Assembly (NCBI GenBank): GCA_026874595.1
Contig: CM049318.1
Coordinates: forward strand, 6,031,741 to 6,095,740
From: Sipunculus nudus
Taxonomy: Eukaryota > Annelida > Sipuncula > Golfingiida > Sipunculidae
Reading direction: 5' to 3'
Length of the DNA: 64,000 bases
Shown: piece after piece, positions 44,591-56,639 of the stretch
Position numbering within the stretch: position 1 is the stretch's first letter
Layout: each line of letters opens with the position of its first letter
Translations under genes and position numbers: made by a program
Notes under the pieces: generated by a model
What the model was told of the DNA's origin: nothing
Database searches by the model: none
The model's input: only the letters and a program-made list of their open reading frames with translations

Positions 44591-46025
44591 GTCAGGGTGG
44601 TATTCTGGCGGATTAGTTTGCCAATTACCGGAGAAAGTTTGGTCATAAATGAGATGGTAGTAAAAGTCCAAAGTTTGGTCGGAGAAAAGGTTGTCCCTCC
44701 TACCGTGGTTACCTCGACTAAAATAAACAATGGTCCCATAAAGGTAGGTCCCAATTTTAAGGTCATTATTGCTCTACTGCTCAAAATAAAGAGGCCATCT
44801 AGTACTGAACCTAGTTTGTACATTCTGTGGGATCAAGGAGTATATAGAATCTGAATGTCAGATTAAGCCTAATGCATTAACTGTTACGCAGAGCGTTAAA
44901 CCTGTAAAGATGCCCAGTAACGTAGATACATGGCGAAAGTAAAGGTGATACACAAAACCCTGTCATATAGAGCTATTAGCTCTTTGTGTCGGACGGTTTT
45001 GTTCATTTAGAGTGAAACCATTAAAGGAAGGCTCGTCTTAAAATCTTACACGTTACCGGGGCAACACAGAGCCTCGTTTTGAGATCCATTTTTACAGGGA
45101 GCTATATGGGAACTTTGGTTCTAGTTCAAGGTGTCAGTTCGAAATAAAAGAAGTACCGTTGCATAGAATGAAACTAGAGTCCGACTTTGTTTCTGAATTA
45201 GTAACAGTATGAGTTTGTCCGACATTGTCAATACAGGGCGTTTCACTCCTCCTAGGCAACAACTTAGTAGGTGATAGATTGAAAATTGATCCTAGAATGA
45301 CATAATTGCCGAGCACTAATAGGGACAGAGACCTGCTCCAGCAGGAGTTCCCGGGCGTATTTCCAGGCTGTGTAGTGACCCGAGCCATGAGTTAAAGGCA
45401 AGTCTGAATCCAAAGAGTTCTGTACTTGACCTATCGCAAACTTTTATGGCTTATTAAAATTATGACGACGTCAGCGGCTTGCAGCCTTATACGGGATTAA
45501 AAGTAAAATCACCCGTAGATAATACATGTGACACAACGAGTCAAAATGACTCTGCTAAAGAAGTATCGGTAATCAAACCCTTAATACAAATTTCCTCCTT
45601 GATAAGGAGTACAGAGGGCGGATAGCGCCTGATCAGAATGGTCAAAAACCGCAAGGGAATGATGGGAATGTGGTACCTAGTATGCATACTAAGGGTTTGA
45701 TCAAAATGCAAAAGAAAGATCCTTATTTTGCCCCCGTAGAAAACATGCACTATCTTAATATGAAGCAGATAAAGGTCCTGCCTGTTTTATTCTGCAAAAC
45801 GAAGACCGCCAAACATTCCGGCTAATAAAACCTTGAAAACAATTTGCCAGATTGTGGTCCCACCTGAATACACCGAACAGAAATATTAAAACTTGCGCAT
45901 GGCCATCATATGGCTTGGCACATCGGCGTCCGTAAAAACAATCTGAAAATTCTTCAAATTTTCTATTGGCCAAAGATGGTGAGGAAACACGACAAATATG
46001 CTTATCGAAAAATCGCCAAAGAAAT
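44591..46025 (+). mobile_element. Gypsy-type LTR retrotransposon copy 2 (plus), fragment
   Basis: Same family as copy 1, in opposite orientation 4 kb away. In order it shows a degraded zinc knuckle CTFCGIKEYIESEC (44817-44858, His replaced by Tyr), PNALTVTQSVKPVKMPSNV, LPSTNRDRDLLQQEFPGVF followed by VTRAMS (45300-45390), and then CQIVVPPEYTEQKY with LAHGHHMA-like text (45840-45960), an integrase zinc-binding domain. No reverse transcriptase is found between protease and integrase, so the integrase lies upstream of it, as in Gmr1-type gypsy elements. The copy ends near 46025; stops are frequent. Confidence 0.65.
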
Positions 46026-46913
46026 GATTTTTAGAAAAGACGTGAGGCATATATAGGGCTTAGGAATGTTGAGTGAACCCCCCCCCCCCCCTCTCGGATA
46101 AATATCATGAGTCCAACACCATTCTTGATAAGTTTAATAAAGATACTTTGTATATATTGAAGCTCACAGGACATTACAAAAAGTATTGTTTTCAGTTATC
46201 GGTTGTGTACTTTTCAAATGAGCGTTGTTATCTTGATTTATGAACAAGTATTTGAGTCCACCAGAAATTATTTACAAGTGATCTCATTATGGGTGATATT
46301 AACTGACCCATTTATATTACCCAATATTGTGTCAATAAACAAAAATAAACCTTGGAATCGTTGATTGTATAAATGCAAAAGAATATGCCCGGAGAATTTA
46401 CATGGAAATTATACACATAATGGGAGAGACGTTAAAATGAATCGCCTAATTTTGCCAAACATTATTAACAAAAATGTAGTCTTTTAATAGTTTCTCTTAT
46501 AAATGATTTAATACTTGACCAAGAGACCCTGCCTTCATTATTCCCAAATCCTGATTGGACAGTAATACAGTGAGTGACATCCACTAATATTTGTTTGTGT
46601 ATGTAACCTATGAAACCTTAATTATTTGACAAATACTTTATTTAAAGGTACCTTTCATTTAGACTAAAGTATACATGTTTTTCTGTATGCTCTGAACATT
46701 TATTCATAATAAAATTCAAATATATTTCAAAGGCCTATACATTTTACAATTAGATTTCTCATATTTATAATGATATGTACGTGTGTTAAAACCAATAAAT
46801 ACTTGTCACTGGGCTTTAGCAAACCTTTTTGTACATATGTGTGATCTGATCATTTTATTTATTTATATCAATGTAAGTAAAGTGTCCAGATATGGTACTG
46901 ATGTGGACATATT

Positions 46914-46957
<44 letters not shown>

Positions 46958-48538
46958 TTATAATTTTCTTAATTGGCAAACATATTAATGGTACAGTTAA
47001 AGGCGGGAATTAGTAAGTGAATATGCAAAGAACATGTTAGTAAATAATATTATAAGTATCAAAATGATCAGCTATGTATAAAACAGGGATACCTTCTGTA
47101 ACTATAAAATCCTGCACTGCTTTTTTGGTAACATCTGAGTATATATGAAAAATCTCTGAATTTGTGTTCCCCTCATGTTATTTTGTGAGAGTGATTACAG
47201 AATATTGTCTTTTTATTTTGCTGCAGATGTGTCATTTGTTCCCGTGGGATATTAAATTCTCCATTTTCAGCAGTTGTTTCATTCTGTTCGATATGATATG
47301 TGATTGCCATCTGAGTTTGGGGTATCATGGGTTTGATACCCTGTTCTTCGCCCATAATGCGTGTCCTTCGGGTGATTGACATAAGTACCTTCAGTTTTCT
47401 CTGTCTGACCAAAGAGTCTACAGACTGGAGTATCAACTATCAGAAGCCCTGCCAGGCCTCGAGTGTCAGTCGTGCGCTAATTGCAGATAGGACATAACAA
47501 GTGAATTAACTCCAGGCCTATTGTGCGCCTTTTGTGCCGCGGTGTCAGGCGCAGCGGCGGCACGGCCTTGATAAATCGAGTCTACACAACGTTACTTACG
47601 CGGTCATCAGAAGCTCGCTCAAGCGGTGAGCGATATATCCAGTAACTGAGCAGTAAATTACTGAATTTACATTGACCGGAATTATGAATGCGCAAATCCT
47701 TTTTTTCACGTGTTGAGGAATCACTGGATCGATATGAGGATAGATACCGTTACTCAGCACCAACTTCTCCCATGATACATGATGGGCGACTGGAAAGTGT
47801 AAACCTTATTTTCCTTGAATAACTTAGGAATTCTAAAAGTTTGCATACGTTTTCACACTTCTGGCAGATATTTACAATAAGCCTTGTATTGTAGGATTCT
47901 GTCGATAACTTAATATTCCGACGCCCGTGTACGAATAATTTTCATTTTGAAGGATAACAGTGAGCCATCGCCGCTCTGTAACTGACGGCGTTGTTCTCGT
48001 ATTATCGCCCATGTTTACTGCAGCCCAGCATTAGCAACGTCAGCTTCACACACGTTCGCACGCGACGCGATGTTTTTTTTTTTAAATATATTGTGCAAAC
48101 TTACGATTGTTCCAATAGTGACATTAAGTAAATATTTACATTTTGAACTCCTTGTGACAATAAATCATACAAAACCATAAACGATTGGTATATATTTAAA
48201 TTATTATCAATTTGTACTTAAATGTGAATATTTCTCATACCTTAAGGCATTTTCTATGTTTATATTGCCTGTTATGAAGGACGAGCGATGTCATCAATTG
48301 TCAAGATGGTGGCCGTCGGACTTGCCGCTCGATATACGTCGTGCTTTGACAACTTTCAGAATATGTTTTGAGCAAAATAAATATAAAATAATGTTTGGTT
48401 AACTTTAGTAACTCAAATTTGAAAATTTTTGCTCTTAAGGTAAAAAAGATGTCTAGCATCCTTTTGACACTGGATAACTATAATGCAACGCGACGGGAAT
48501 TCCCCTGCACTTTCTGTCACGGGCAACAAAAAGGAAGT
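46026..48538. other. No recognised feature except simple repeats
   Basis: A pure C run at 46079-46092 and an (AAT)n microsatellite at 46916-46954 stand out. A GC-richer patch at 47500-47620 has no identifiable gene. Short open frames carry no domain. Confidence 0.4.
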
Positions 48539-49296
48539 GGCTAAACAGCCAGTCTGGTGCCGGCAGTATAGTCCACAGGCTAAACAGCCGGCAGGTAAAA
48601 TTGACCTTGCCTTAAACTGCCGGCAAATGAAAGCATGCTCTTTTGCAGTGTTTCAGTGTGATACTCAATACTTTTGCATTATTATATTGACAATGCGTTG
48701 ACAATACAGTGACGACTTACCCAATTAGATATTTATAAGCTTTATAAGCTGATTCTTGGACCATTTATCTGACATATCCCAAGATGTTTGTTTTGAAACA
48801 CTTATTATTTGTATACACTAGTGTATAAACATTTGTTAGCTTCACACTTAATTAACTTTGAGCAAACAATCTGCATATCCTTTGGTATGACATCTCATGA
48901 CTGAGATGTTTGTGCTTTCACACATTACCCATTGACCTTGGCATTGTCTGCTCTTAAGCATATATAAACAGCTGATATGCCAGTCAACTTCAGTTCAGTT
49001 CCTACAAATCTATATAATAACTACCTTGTAATTATCGCAAAATGTGCTGTTTTAATAACTATTCAACATACTTATAATATATACACCAGCAAATAACTAA
49101 TTTTGGGAGTCAGCACTATATTGTCAACTCATTTTCAGCATAATAACGGAGGGTATGGATAATCACACTGACACTCTGAAATAGAGCAAGCAATTATTTG
49201 CCGGCAGTTTAGCCTGTGGGCTTGACTGTTGGCAAGGTTAATTTTCACTGGCGGCTGTTTAGCCTGTGAATTAAACTGCCGGCACGCTGTTACGCC
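48539..49296. mobile_element. Foldback element 3 with GCCGGC-containing arms
   Basis: The arm at 48539-48735 is repeated in reverse complement at 49085-49296. Shared blocks, read outward to inward, are GTGCCGGCAGTNTA, CACAGGCTAAACAGCCG, CCTTGCC, AAACTGCCGGCAAAT, TTTCAGNGTGTCAGTGTGAT-like and GAGTTGACAATA. Two or three related sub-units with GCCGGC palindromes occur in each arm. The central 350 bp are unique. No terminal target duplication was recognised. It is a short foldback element or two inverted insertions. Confidence 0.65.
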
Positions 49297-50447
49297 GAAG
49301 AGGGGACTTTTCAAGATTTTCGTCTGTACGTCTGTAAAGCTAACATTGTACATATGCTAACAGTTCATTGCATACAAGTATTTGGTCCGCATATTTTTTG
49401 CTTTCACAGCCTTGTGTTTTGCTCGCTGACATTTTTATTTAACCCTTTCCCCTAGCGTTGAGGCCACTTTGCCGCAGCACAGGCTTCAAAATACATGTTA
49501 TCATCAATTCCTGTTGCCACACAGGCACGTTTTACATTTAGTACACATTCGAGCCAATTTTTTTATGGTCCATCCAGCCGACCGAGTTGGAATTCCGAGT
49601 ATGCATAGGGACCGTCTACACTTGCTTGCTCAGCCAATCTATTCATTTGTATGGTCAGGTGAAACCCATTCATGCATGTTAATGCCGTTTTCTTGAATAA
49701 CACAACAATCAACCAAGCTATTCTTTGAAGATTATAAGATAAGTTGGAATGATTTTCTTCTCCTTTTGAGCGTTTTATCACATACTACAGCAGGGAACCT
49801 GTTAAGTTTTAACCTTCGGTGCAGAGCCCAAGGAACACATGTAACCCTGGTCCTCGTCCCCAGAATTACTCCATGGCGCTGAAGAGCTGTTCTCTGGACT
49901 CCAGTGGGGTCCTCCCGGTTCTTTGACGTGGCATTGTGACAGTTCTTCTTCTGTTCCTTCTGATCTCGATGAAACGAAATCTAATCTTACGACAGTCACT
50001 ATTAATCTTTGTTATTAATTTGAACAGAGTGAGCCATATGACAGACAGTTATTCAAAATGTCCATGATCCTCCCTGAAACCTGATATTTACTCAAAATTT
50101 GTTATGCATGATATCATCTGTCATGAACATATAAAACTATAGTTAGTAGAGCTGAACACATAGTACCCAGAATTACCTGAAGAAATTTTACACACGGTCG
50201 GTAAAATGATAAATGTGTACATGTAAATGGCATATGGCGAATTCAAATACATGTACCTTTAAGATCCCCGTAGGTTGTTGTCGGATAATCGGGACAAAGC
50301 ACCTCAAGATTTATATACCACTACCACGGATGATAATAGCAGGAATTTCTATCAGGTCTGCATCGACAAGAAGATGCGCGTGCATAGGAAACCAGAATGC
50401 AACAACAGCTGGTTTAAAGACACGCTTAGAACGTATACAAACAAGAT
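49297..50447. other. No recognised feature
   Basis: No domain-bearing frame or repeat partner seen. Confidence 0.4.
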
Positions 50448-51960
50448 GACCAGAGATCACGCGCTTGCCGGAAAAGGAAATGATACAGACAGATAGACAG
50501 AGAGTGCATGTAGAAACAGTCATATGAATGAGCAACATTGTGGGGGTAGCAGAAACGGATAATATGTTTATTTATGCATGCTGACCTTTAACAGCTGCAT
50601 ATCTTTCTAGTGTAAAAGGGACCAAGTTCAAACTTTTTCATGAAATCCCGTTTATCTCGTTTGACAAGAAGCAGTGAGACGTTTTCAGGTTTGTCATGTC
50701 AAGCTGGCCAAATGATATGAAATGCCGAAAACTAGACCTGTCTAGCTATAAAAGCCGCTGAGTTATAAGCATTCGCATGAAATCTCGTGTTTTCTCGTTT
50801 GACGGGAAATGGTGCGAGCTTTGGCTAGATTTCCAGTTTTGTCATGTCAGGTTTGTCAAATATTACAAAATGCCGGAAACTAGACCTGTCTAGCTGCAAA
50901 AGTCGCCGTGTTATCAGCATTTACGTGAAATCATGTTTTTTTCTCGCTTGACGAGATATGGTGCAGGATTTGGCCAGTCTTGTAGATTTGTCATATCAAA
51001 CTCTCTAAATGTTATGAAATGGCGAAAACTACATCTGTCTAGCTGTAAAAGTCGCCGAGTTATTAGCATTTCTGTGAAATCTCCTTTTTTATCGTTTGAC
51101 GAGATATGATGTGAGATTTGGCCAGTCTTGCAGCTTTGTCATGTCAAGCCGTCCAAATGTTAATGAATGCCAAAAACTAGACCTGTCTAGCCGTGAAAGT
51201 CGCCGACTTATATGCTTTTCTGTGAAATCTCGTTTTTCCACATTTTACCAGATATAGTGCGAGATTTCGCCAAGTATCGCAGTTTTACTATGTCAAGATG
51301 GCCAAATGTTACCAAATGCCAAAAACTAGACCTGAGTAGCTGTAAAAGTCGCCTAGTTATAAGCATTTCCATGATATCTCGTTTTTTTCTCGCTTGACGA
51401 GATATGGTGCGAGATTTGGCCTGATTTTTTTTCTGGCGTGTCAAGCTGGTCATATGTTATGAAATGCCGAAAACTAGACCTGTGTAGCTGTAAAAGTCGC
51501 CGAGTTATAAGCATTTCCGTGAAATCTCGTTTTTTCTCGTTTGACGATAAACCGAGCGAACTTTGACGAGACTTGCAATTGAAACTTAGAACCAAGGGGA
51601 AGCAGCCTTATGCAAAAATCTAGACCCCTGAAACATAAATATTAACCGAGATAGAATCCAAAAACTGCATATTTTCAGATCGTCAAGTTTAACCCACAAA
51701 TTTGGTAACCATGGTAACGGCAGCACAAAGCTACATGTGCGGAGGAATAAGCCAATGTTCCTAGTTTAAGATACAACGATAAAAATTGTGCCATGTTTAA
51801 AATTATTTTAGATATTGCAGAAAAATGATATGTTACAGTGTTCCAGGTACCACGCCCCCTGGTGGCTATTTCCAAAAAATGAAAAACTGATTTCGAGATA
51901 TTTATAAATAAAAGCCTCAAACATCTTCGCTAAAAAAATTTCTCTATACACACTATATGG
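50448..51960 (+). mobile_element. Tandem-repeat element C2
   Basis: Begins GACCAGAGATCACGCGCTTG, the left end of C1, followed by a GACAGATAGACAGA run. The core holds seven units of about 147 bp near 50655, 50797, 50945, 51091, 51240, 51390 and 51535. Each has AAATCTCGTTTTTTCTCG, TTTGACGAGATATGGTG and AAAACTAGACCTGTCTAGCT. After 51560 comes a non-repeated tail with CACGCCCCCTGGTGGC and a poly-A/T run resembling the C1 block at 42826. The right boundary is approximate. Confidence 0.65.
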
Positions 51961-52700
51961 AAACCTTGATATAAATAATGCCTCCTGTATAGGGAGGAAG
52001 ATTTAAACATGCAATTGAAAGAGGAATTAAATGGCTTTGGATAATGTGGTTAAACCTTAATGGGGCTTAGCTTTAATATTTATATTTCTACACGTAATAA
52101 CTTATGACATAAAATGCACGGTCCATACATTCAATTGAACGTTACATGTTGATTCATCGGTTAACAAGCGCATCCAAGTTAACCACTCACAAAAATATCA
52201 ACACCTAAATTTAATTATCGTGGTACAATAATTGATGTGGAAGTCTATGTTTAACTTTGCAAATTTAATTACTTCTGTAGTCTAGGCAGAGCCCATGTAA
52301 GAGTAACAGCCGACACCAACCCAGGCTGAGCGCCCCGCAGACTAACGGGAAGGCTGTGCCTCACTCAGACATGAGTGCAATTTGGGGATATATATCCTGG
52401 TGTTACGACCATGCCGAATGCAATTAAGGAAAGACCCCCTCAATGAGTTTAAAAATATTTAGATGTTGTCTTAACGCAGCTAATCACACATACGTCAATT
52501 AATAATTTAATTGCTGGGGAATAAAAATTAAATCTGAATAATCACGAATAAATGGAAAAACAATCAAATAACATGAGAGGTGTTAGCTAAACGGGCCGAG
52601 GGGGGGGGGGGGGGGTCAGTTTTCACCACTGAAAACAGCTGATGGTTTACATTATGATGGCATTCAATCTCCCCTGGTTGATGCACATTCGACATTTATT
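51961..52700. other. No recognised feature except a poly-G run
   Basis: Sixteen consecutive G at 52600-52615. The rest carries no recognisable element. Confidence 0.4.
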
Positions 52701-52702
52701 CA

Positions 52703-52980
52703 ATCCAGGCGTAATGGGAGGGTTGTGCCCAATGGCCATGTTTCACTTACAAACGTTTGCGCCTTTCGGAGGATCCTCGGTGGTGTGCATGACCCAGGAA
52801 TGGGGATGACTACGCACACAGGACCGGGAGGTGCAATAGTCATCAGGGCTTGGTTAACGCCAGGATATAAAATGAGAGGAAGCTTGTCTTACTGCCCTTT
52901 CACGTAGTCTGATATATACATATATGTAGTTAAGCTTACAGTACAAAATTGAGGGGTCTACCTGCACCCAAAAAAATTAT
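52703..52980 (+). mobile_element. SINE body, second copy without tRNA head
   Basis: Matches the body of the SINE at 6180. Shared blocks include TGTGCCCAA, TGTTTCACTNACAAACG, GCGCCTTTCGG, ATGACCCAG, AATGGGGATGAC, CACGTAGTC and the ending CCTNCACCCAAAAAAA. Divergence is considerable. The tRNA-like region is missing, consistent with 5' truncation during LINE-driven copying. Confidence 0.7.
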
Positions 52981-53803
52981 TTAAAAAATCCATCCATGAT
53001 GTTAGCCTTTATGCCCAGATCTACATGGTCCGTTTTATCCAATTAACAAGTGTACCGTAGAGATAATTGTATTCCCATAATGTGCAAACTTTCGATAAGG
53101 AATAATGCGTTTTACATATGTAGATGTGCCTTCTTTTCTTTATATGCCTTCTTGTATCGCTGATTATTTTTGTGTGTGTATTATTGGTCTCTTTTTAACT
53201 CAAGTACCTTATCTATAACTTGTAACGATTAGACCTGTTTCAGCTCATATTCATATAAACTATCTAGAAATGTTAAATATTCAGACAACGGTTTCTACCG
53301 ATCCCCCTGTTCTACAATGTACTTTGAATAGTTTAATATGACATGAATATTTCTGTATCAAGACCACCAACCAGGCTTTTGGAATCCTGGAATCTTCCAT
53401 ATAACCACACAAATTGGTTCTAAATGTTTGCTTTGTAGTAATATGGTAGGCACTTATACCACCTACTTTCACCCTTTCCACTCAGATTTTGGCGGATACA
53501 CGTAGTCGCTTGTCGACTACCCGTTTATTCTTGCATTTCAATATTCTCAGGCACAACAAATTCCTAAAATGTTAAAGACAGAACTTGATACCAGCTACAA
53601 CCAGTTATCAGGACATGAAAAACCAGAATATGGGTGGATTGGCATGGATTGGTTGGCAAGGGGAAATAGAGTTAGATTTGTAGCGACATCTCTCATACAA
53701 TCATCAAGATGAAGGCACATTGGATTGTAGTCTTTAATAGCGGTCACTCACGTAAAACTGAAATACACACAAATGGACAGTCTTAGTCGCCTGCTGTTAA
53801 TAT
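52981..53803. other. Spacer with an element B-type terminal hairpin
   Basis: Mostly unrecognised. At 53485-53525 the sequence TTTTGGCGGATACACGTAGT, followed by the perfect 7-bp hairpin GTAGTCG/CGACTAC (53502-53520) and CCCGTTTATTC, repeats the right end of element B at 34180. A block at 53630-53670 (CATGGATTGG...CAAGGGGAAATAGAG) is the reverse complement of sequence at 34136-34166. The arrangement suggests a relic of the same family. Confidence 0.45.
53800..53803 (+). repeat. Target-site duplication ATAT (left)
   Basis: ATAT directly before the left LTR and again directly after the right LTR (57879-57882). With such an AT-rich target, coincidence is possible. Confidence 0.5.
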
Positions 53804-54456
53804 TGTAGTGAATGCAGGGTTCCATGGGGTTCAGTCACACTGCAGGTGATCGGGTTAGATGCGTATCTCACTTACGTAAGCGGGGTTTGTCCGCTGGCTT
53901 GTAACAGCGATGTAGCGCTAGGCGATAACCGCCCGTGCAGGGCTGACCATGCGGACACCGCTCGGACGGTCACCGTTCGCCTTCAGCCTATAAGAAGAGC
54001 GCGCGCAGAGCGTGTCAGAGTCTGGAGCGTTGCTCGGTCTGTTCACAGGGTGGTCAGCTCTCGTGTCAGCTTTAGCAGTGATTCATTAAATCGCCATCGG
54101 GATTTTATACTGGAATATTCACATTTACTTTTAGATTACCTACACTGCATTGGAGCACATAATTGCATGATTTTACCCACCTACGTTTACGGGGATTACT
54201 CTTCAGGGTATTGTGCTTTGTGCGTAGAGGAGTGACACCACGCCCCCAGCTTCGCCTGCAACGGAGTGAGAGAGCGCCTCACCTTCTACTTCTGCCATCT
54301 GAAAGTTATCGCTGAGTTGTATTAAAACCCTATTTATGTTATGCTGCATTATTTCATTTGTGAATGCATGCGACTTAGAGTGTCAAGTGCAGATACATTA
54401 ACCCGAGCCGTTAGGACAAACCCGAACTCACGTGTGCTACACCCCCGGGTGTTACA
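53804..54456 (+). repeat. 5' LTR
   Basis: Starts TGTAGTGAATGCAGGG and ends GGGTGTTACA. GC-rich in the first 250 bp, with GCCTATAAGAAGAG as a plausible TATA-type promoter at 53987 and transcription start soon after. Closely similar to 57217-57878. An open frame inside it is shared by both LTRs but shows no domain. Confidence 0.9.
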
Positions 54457-54463
54457 GATATTT

Positions 54464-54481
54464 TGGCGTCCAACGCAGGGC
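54464..54481 (+). promoter_or_regulatory. Primer-binding site
   Basis: TGGCGTCCAACGCAGGGC, 7 nt after the left LTR, begins with TGG as do tRNA-derived primer sites. The primer tRNA was not identified. Confidence 0.5.
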
Positions 54482-54627
54482 TTGGGTATAATTATAAGTT
54501 TTCAATTCCAAACTGATTAGTAATTAAGCAGCAGTTTATTGGTTCTTTTCGCAACTAAATTAATATATTGAGAATAACTAAACATTACATAAAAGATAAA
54601 CATATCTTAGGGTAATCAATTGACACA

Positions 54628-55240
54628 ATGGTTACACATACCACTAGTTTACGGTGGATAGTGTTACTTATGACGATGTCCCTGTTCCGTACACCGAGAT
54701 TGAGTTTAGTTGATGAAAAGGAGCATAGAGCGGCGGTTACAGCTGAGAATCGTCCACCAGCGCCACCAATGAGGTCATCATATACGGATACTATGACAGA
54801 GCCGGATGAGCGCCAGCCAGCCCATAACAGCATGTCAAGCATGACCAACCAAAGTCGAGACGAACTACCTTTGATCCAACAGTAATTAACACTCGACCTA
54901 CTAGACTAACCTGGCTTTAGAGAAATCCAATCGCACCTCAACCGGAAACAACACCGATGAATCATCCAGCAGCGCCACCTATGAGGTCATCTGTCCTCGA
55001 GAGAACGACGCGGCATGATCCCCGTCAGCAAGACTTCTACAGCATTGCAAGTATGCCCAACCAAAGGCGACAAAGACAACCGGAACCGGAATACAACAAC
55101 GGAAGGACCACCCAAACGACGAATGCTACGAGTGCCATCAGAAAGGCCACCTCAGAACAACAGATATATAGATAGACACAGGTTCTTCATACATCATCAT
55201 TCAAAAATAATTTTATGTGATTTACCATTTAAATAAGACG
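54628..55240 (+). pseudogene. gag-like region, zinc knuckle and protease start
   Basis: The frame at 54628-54885 contains NRPPAPPMRSS, and a diverged second copy, HPAAPPMRSS, follows at 54957 in another frame, so a segment of about 210 bp is duplicated. At 55124 CYECHQKGHLRTT is a zinc knuckle lacking its last Cys. Directly after, at 55175, IDTGSSYIII contains the DTGS active site of a retroviral-type aspartic protease. An in-frame stop lies between the two. The region encodes the structural protein and its processing enzyme in intact relatives. Confidence 0.6.
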
Positions 55241-55688
55241 TCTATTAAAGACAACCCTTGTACAACTGCAAGCAGCGAACGGTAAGAAATTACATATTGC
55301 TAGTACACCATAGCTAAGACTAACTCAGGCGAGTCAGTTTATGAACAACCATGTTTAGTGTGTAATCTGCCCAATCTTGAAGGAAAAATAGGGTTAAACG
55401 TCTACAGAGAAGAGGGCTGATTTAAATCTCTACATCACATGGGATCCTGAAACTCTCAAGTTACATCACCGCACAGATCCTCACACCTGCCTCTAGTTTT
55501 AGAAACCACAGAAGTAGAAGCAAACCGACTGTCGGATTCTCGACAGCGACCGCTTGGGTGACCAGTGAGTTGTGAGAACTGAGATGTGGCTGCAGTGGGA
55601 CACCCTAAAGTGCCGAGACGAATTACTCTAGCGAGTACTACCGCTGAGGCCTCATGAGTCCACTTGGCTACTAGGTGCGGCCTTTACA
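55241..55688. other. Deleted polymerase region of the LTR element
   Basis: Between protease and integrase, where about 1.5 kb of reverse transcriptase and RNase H would be expected, only 450 bp without recognisable motifs remain. Confidence 0.5.
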
Positions 55689-56165
55689 ACCTAGGGAGTA
55701 GCTAACGCATAAGCTTCATAGAACAGAGCTGGGAGGCCACCTTGGGTTCAGGAATACCCTCGGAAAATTCGACAGAGGTGATACTGGCCCCAACATCTTG
55801 AAAAAATTGCGCGTTGGTGTCAAAAACGTAAAGAGAGTGCCACACAGAAAATTGTATCTAGGCGGAGCAAAGGGAAGTTGTAGCAAAAGCCAGCTGGGGC
55901 ATCTCTTCGAAGGTGGTCATAGATATTCTAGATAGACTCCCGATAAAGAAGGTTAGTGACCGCCATATTGTAGTCCTGGCTGACTACTTCAGCAATCGGA
56001 TCGGGGTTTATATGCACAGCGCAAGCGGTAGAAAGTACATTTGACATTTGGAGAACCACTGCAACTGCACTCCGATCAAGACATTTGAAACTGTTCATCG
56101 TTAATTGGAACTACTTGAAGAAGGCAACACCGAAAAACCATCAGACTACATCATCTCAGCCACCG
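55689..56165 (+). pseudogene. Integrase remnant
   Basis: Across three frames: GHLGFRNTLGKF (end of the HHCC zinc-binding module), YWPQHLEKIARWCQKR, then VVIDILDRLPIKKVSDRHIV and VLADYFSN (first catalytic Asp region), and HSDQD (second catalytic Asp region). The distance between the latter blocks is shorter than normal, so part of the catalytic core is deleted. Order and motifs are those of gypsy integrases. Confidence 0.7.
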
Positions 56166-56355
56166 ATGTTAGCACTGAGTTTGAGAGATAACCTCAGGTT
56201 CAACACCTGTTACCTTCACCCTTGTATCGGGGAAATCAACAAAAACAGAATAACGCTCCAGACAAGAAGCCTTCCCGACCCCTACACCTGAGGACGACGA
56301 CGCCTTCCCCCGGAGGGAGCATCCATCGGAGAAGGCTAAAGAAAGGTTCCAATAA

Positions 56356-56514
56356 GCATACCCTCTCCCTACCAAACAGACGGCACTGGAGGAGCTGATG
56401 AAAGAAGCAGACGGCACGAAAAATTACTTCAGAGAAGGTCTTGACGCATGGTTCAGACTAAAGAAACGAGCCCGGGGTAGGCTAGAGAAATTACAGAGGG
56501 AGGAGATATAACGA
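56356..56514 (+). other. Unassigned 52-codon charged open segment after integrase
   Basis: Reads TALEELMKEADGTKN and WFRLKKRARGRLEKLQREEI before a stop: a strongly charged, probably helical stretch without stops, in contrast to its surroundings. It may be the C-terminal part of the integrase or an extra protein. No family recognised. Confidence 0.3.
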
Positions 56515-56639
56515 CTGCCCAGAAAATAAAAACAATTCGACGACTTGGCCAATGTCTTGAACAGTTGCATAAAAGACTCTGAAGCGAGGTCCTACCAGAT
56601 GTCAACCATGAGTGAGAAGAGCCTTGTGACAAAGTTACT

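Noticed and set aside
50275-51595. Frames inside and before element C2
   Set aside because: Most follow the 147-bp tandem unit; the one before it has no recognisable domain.
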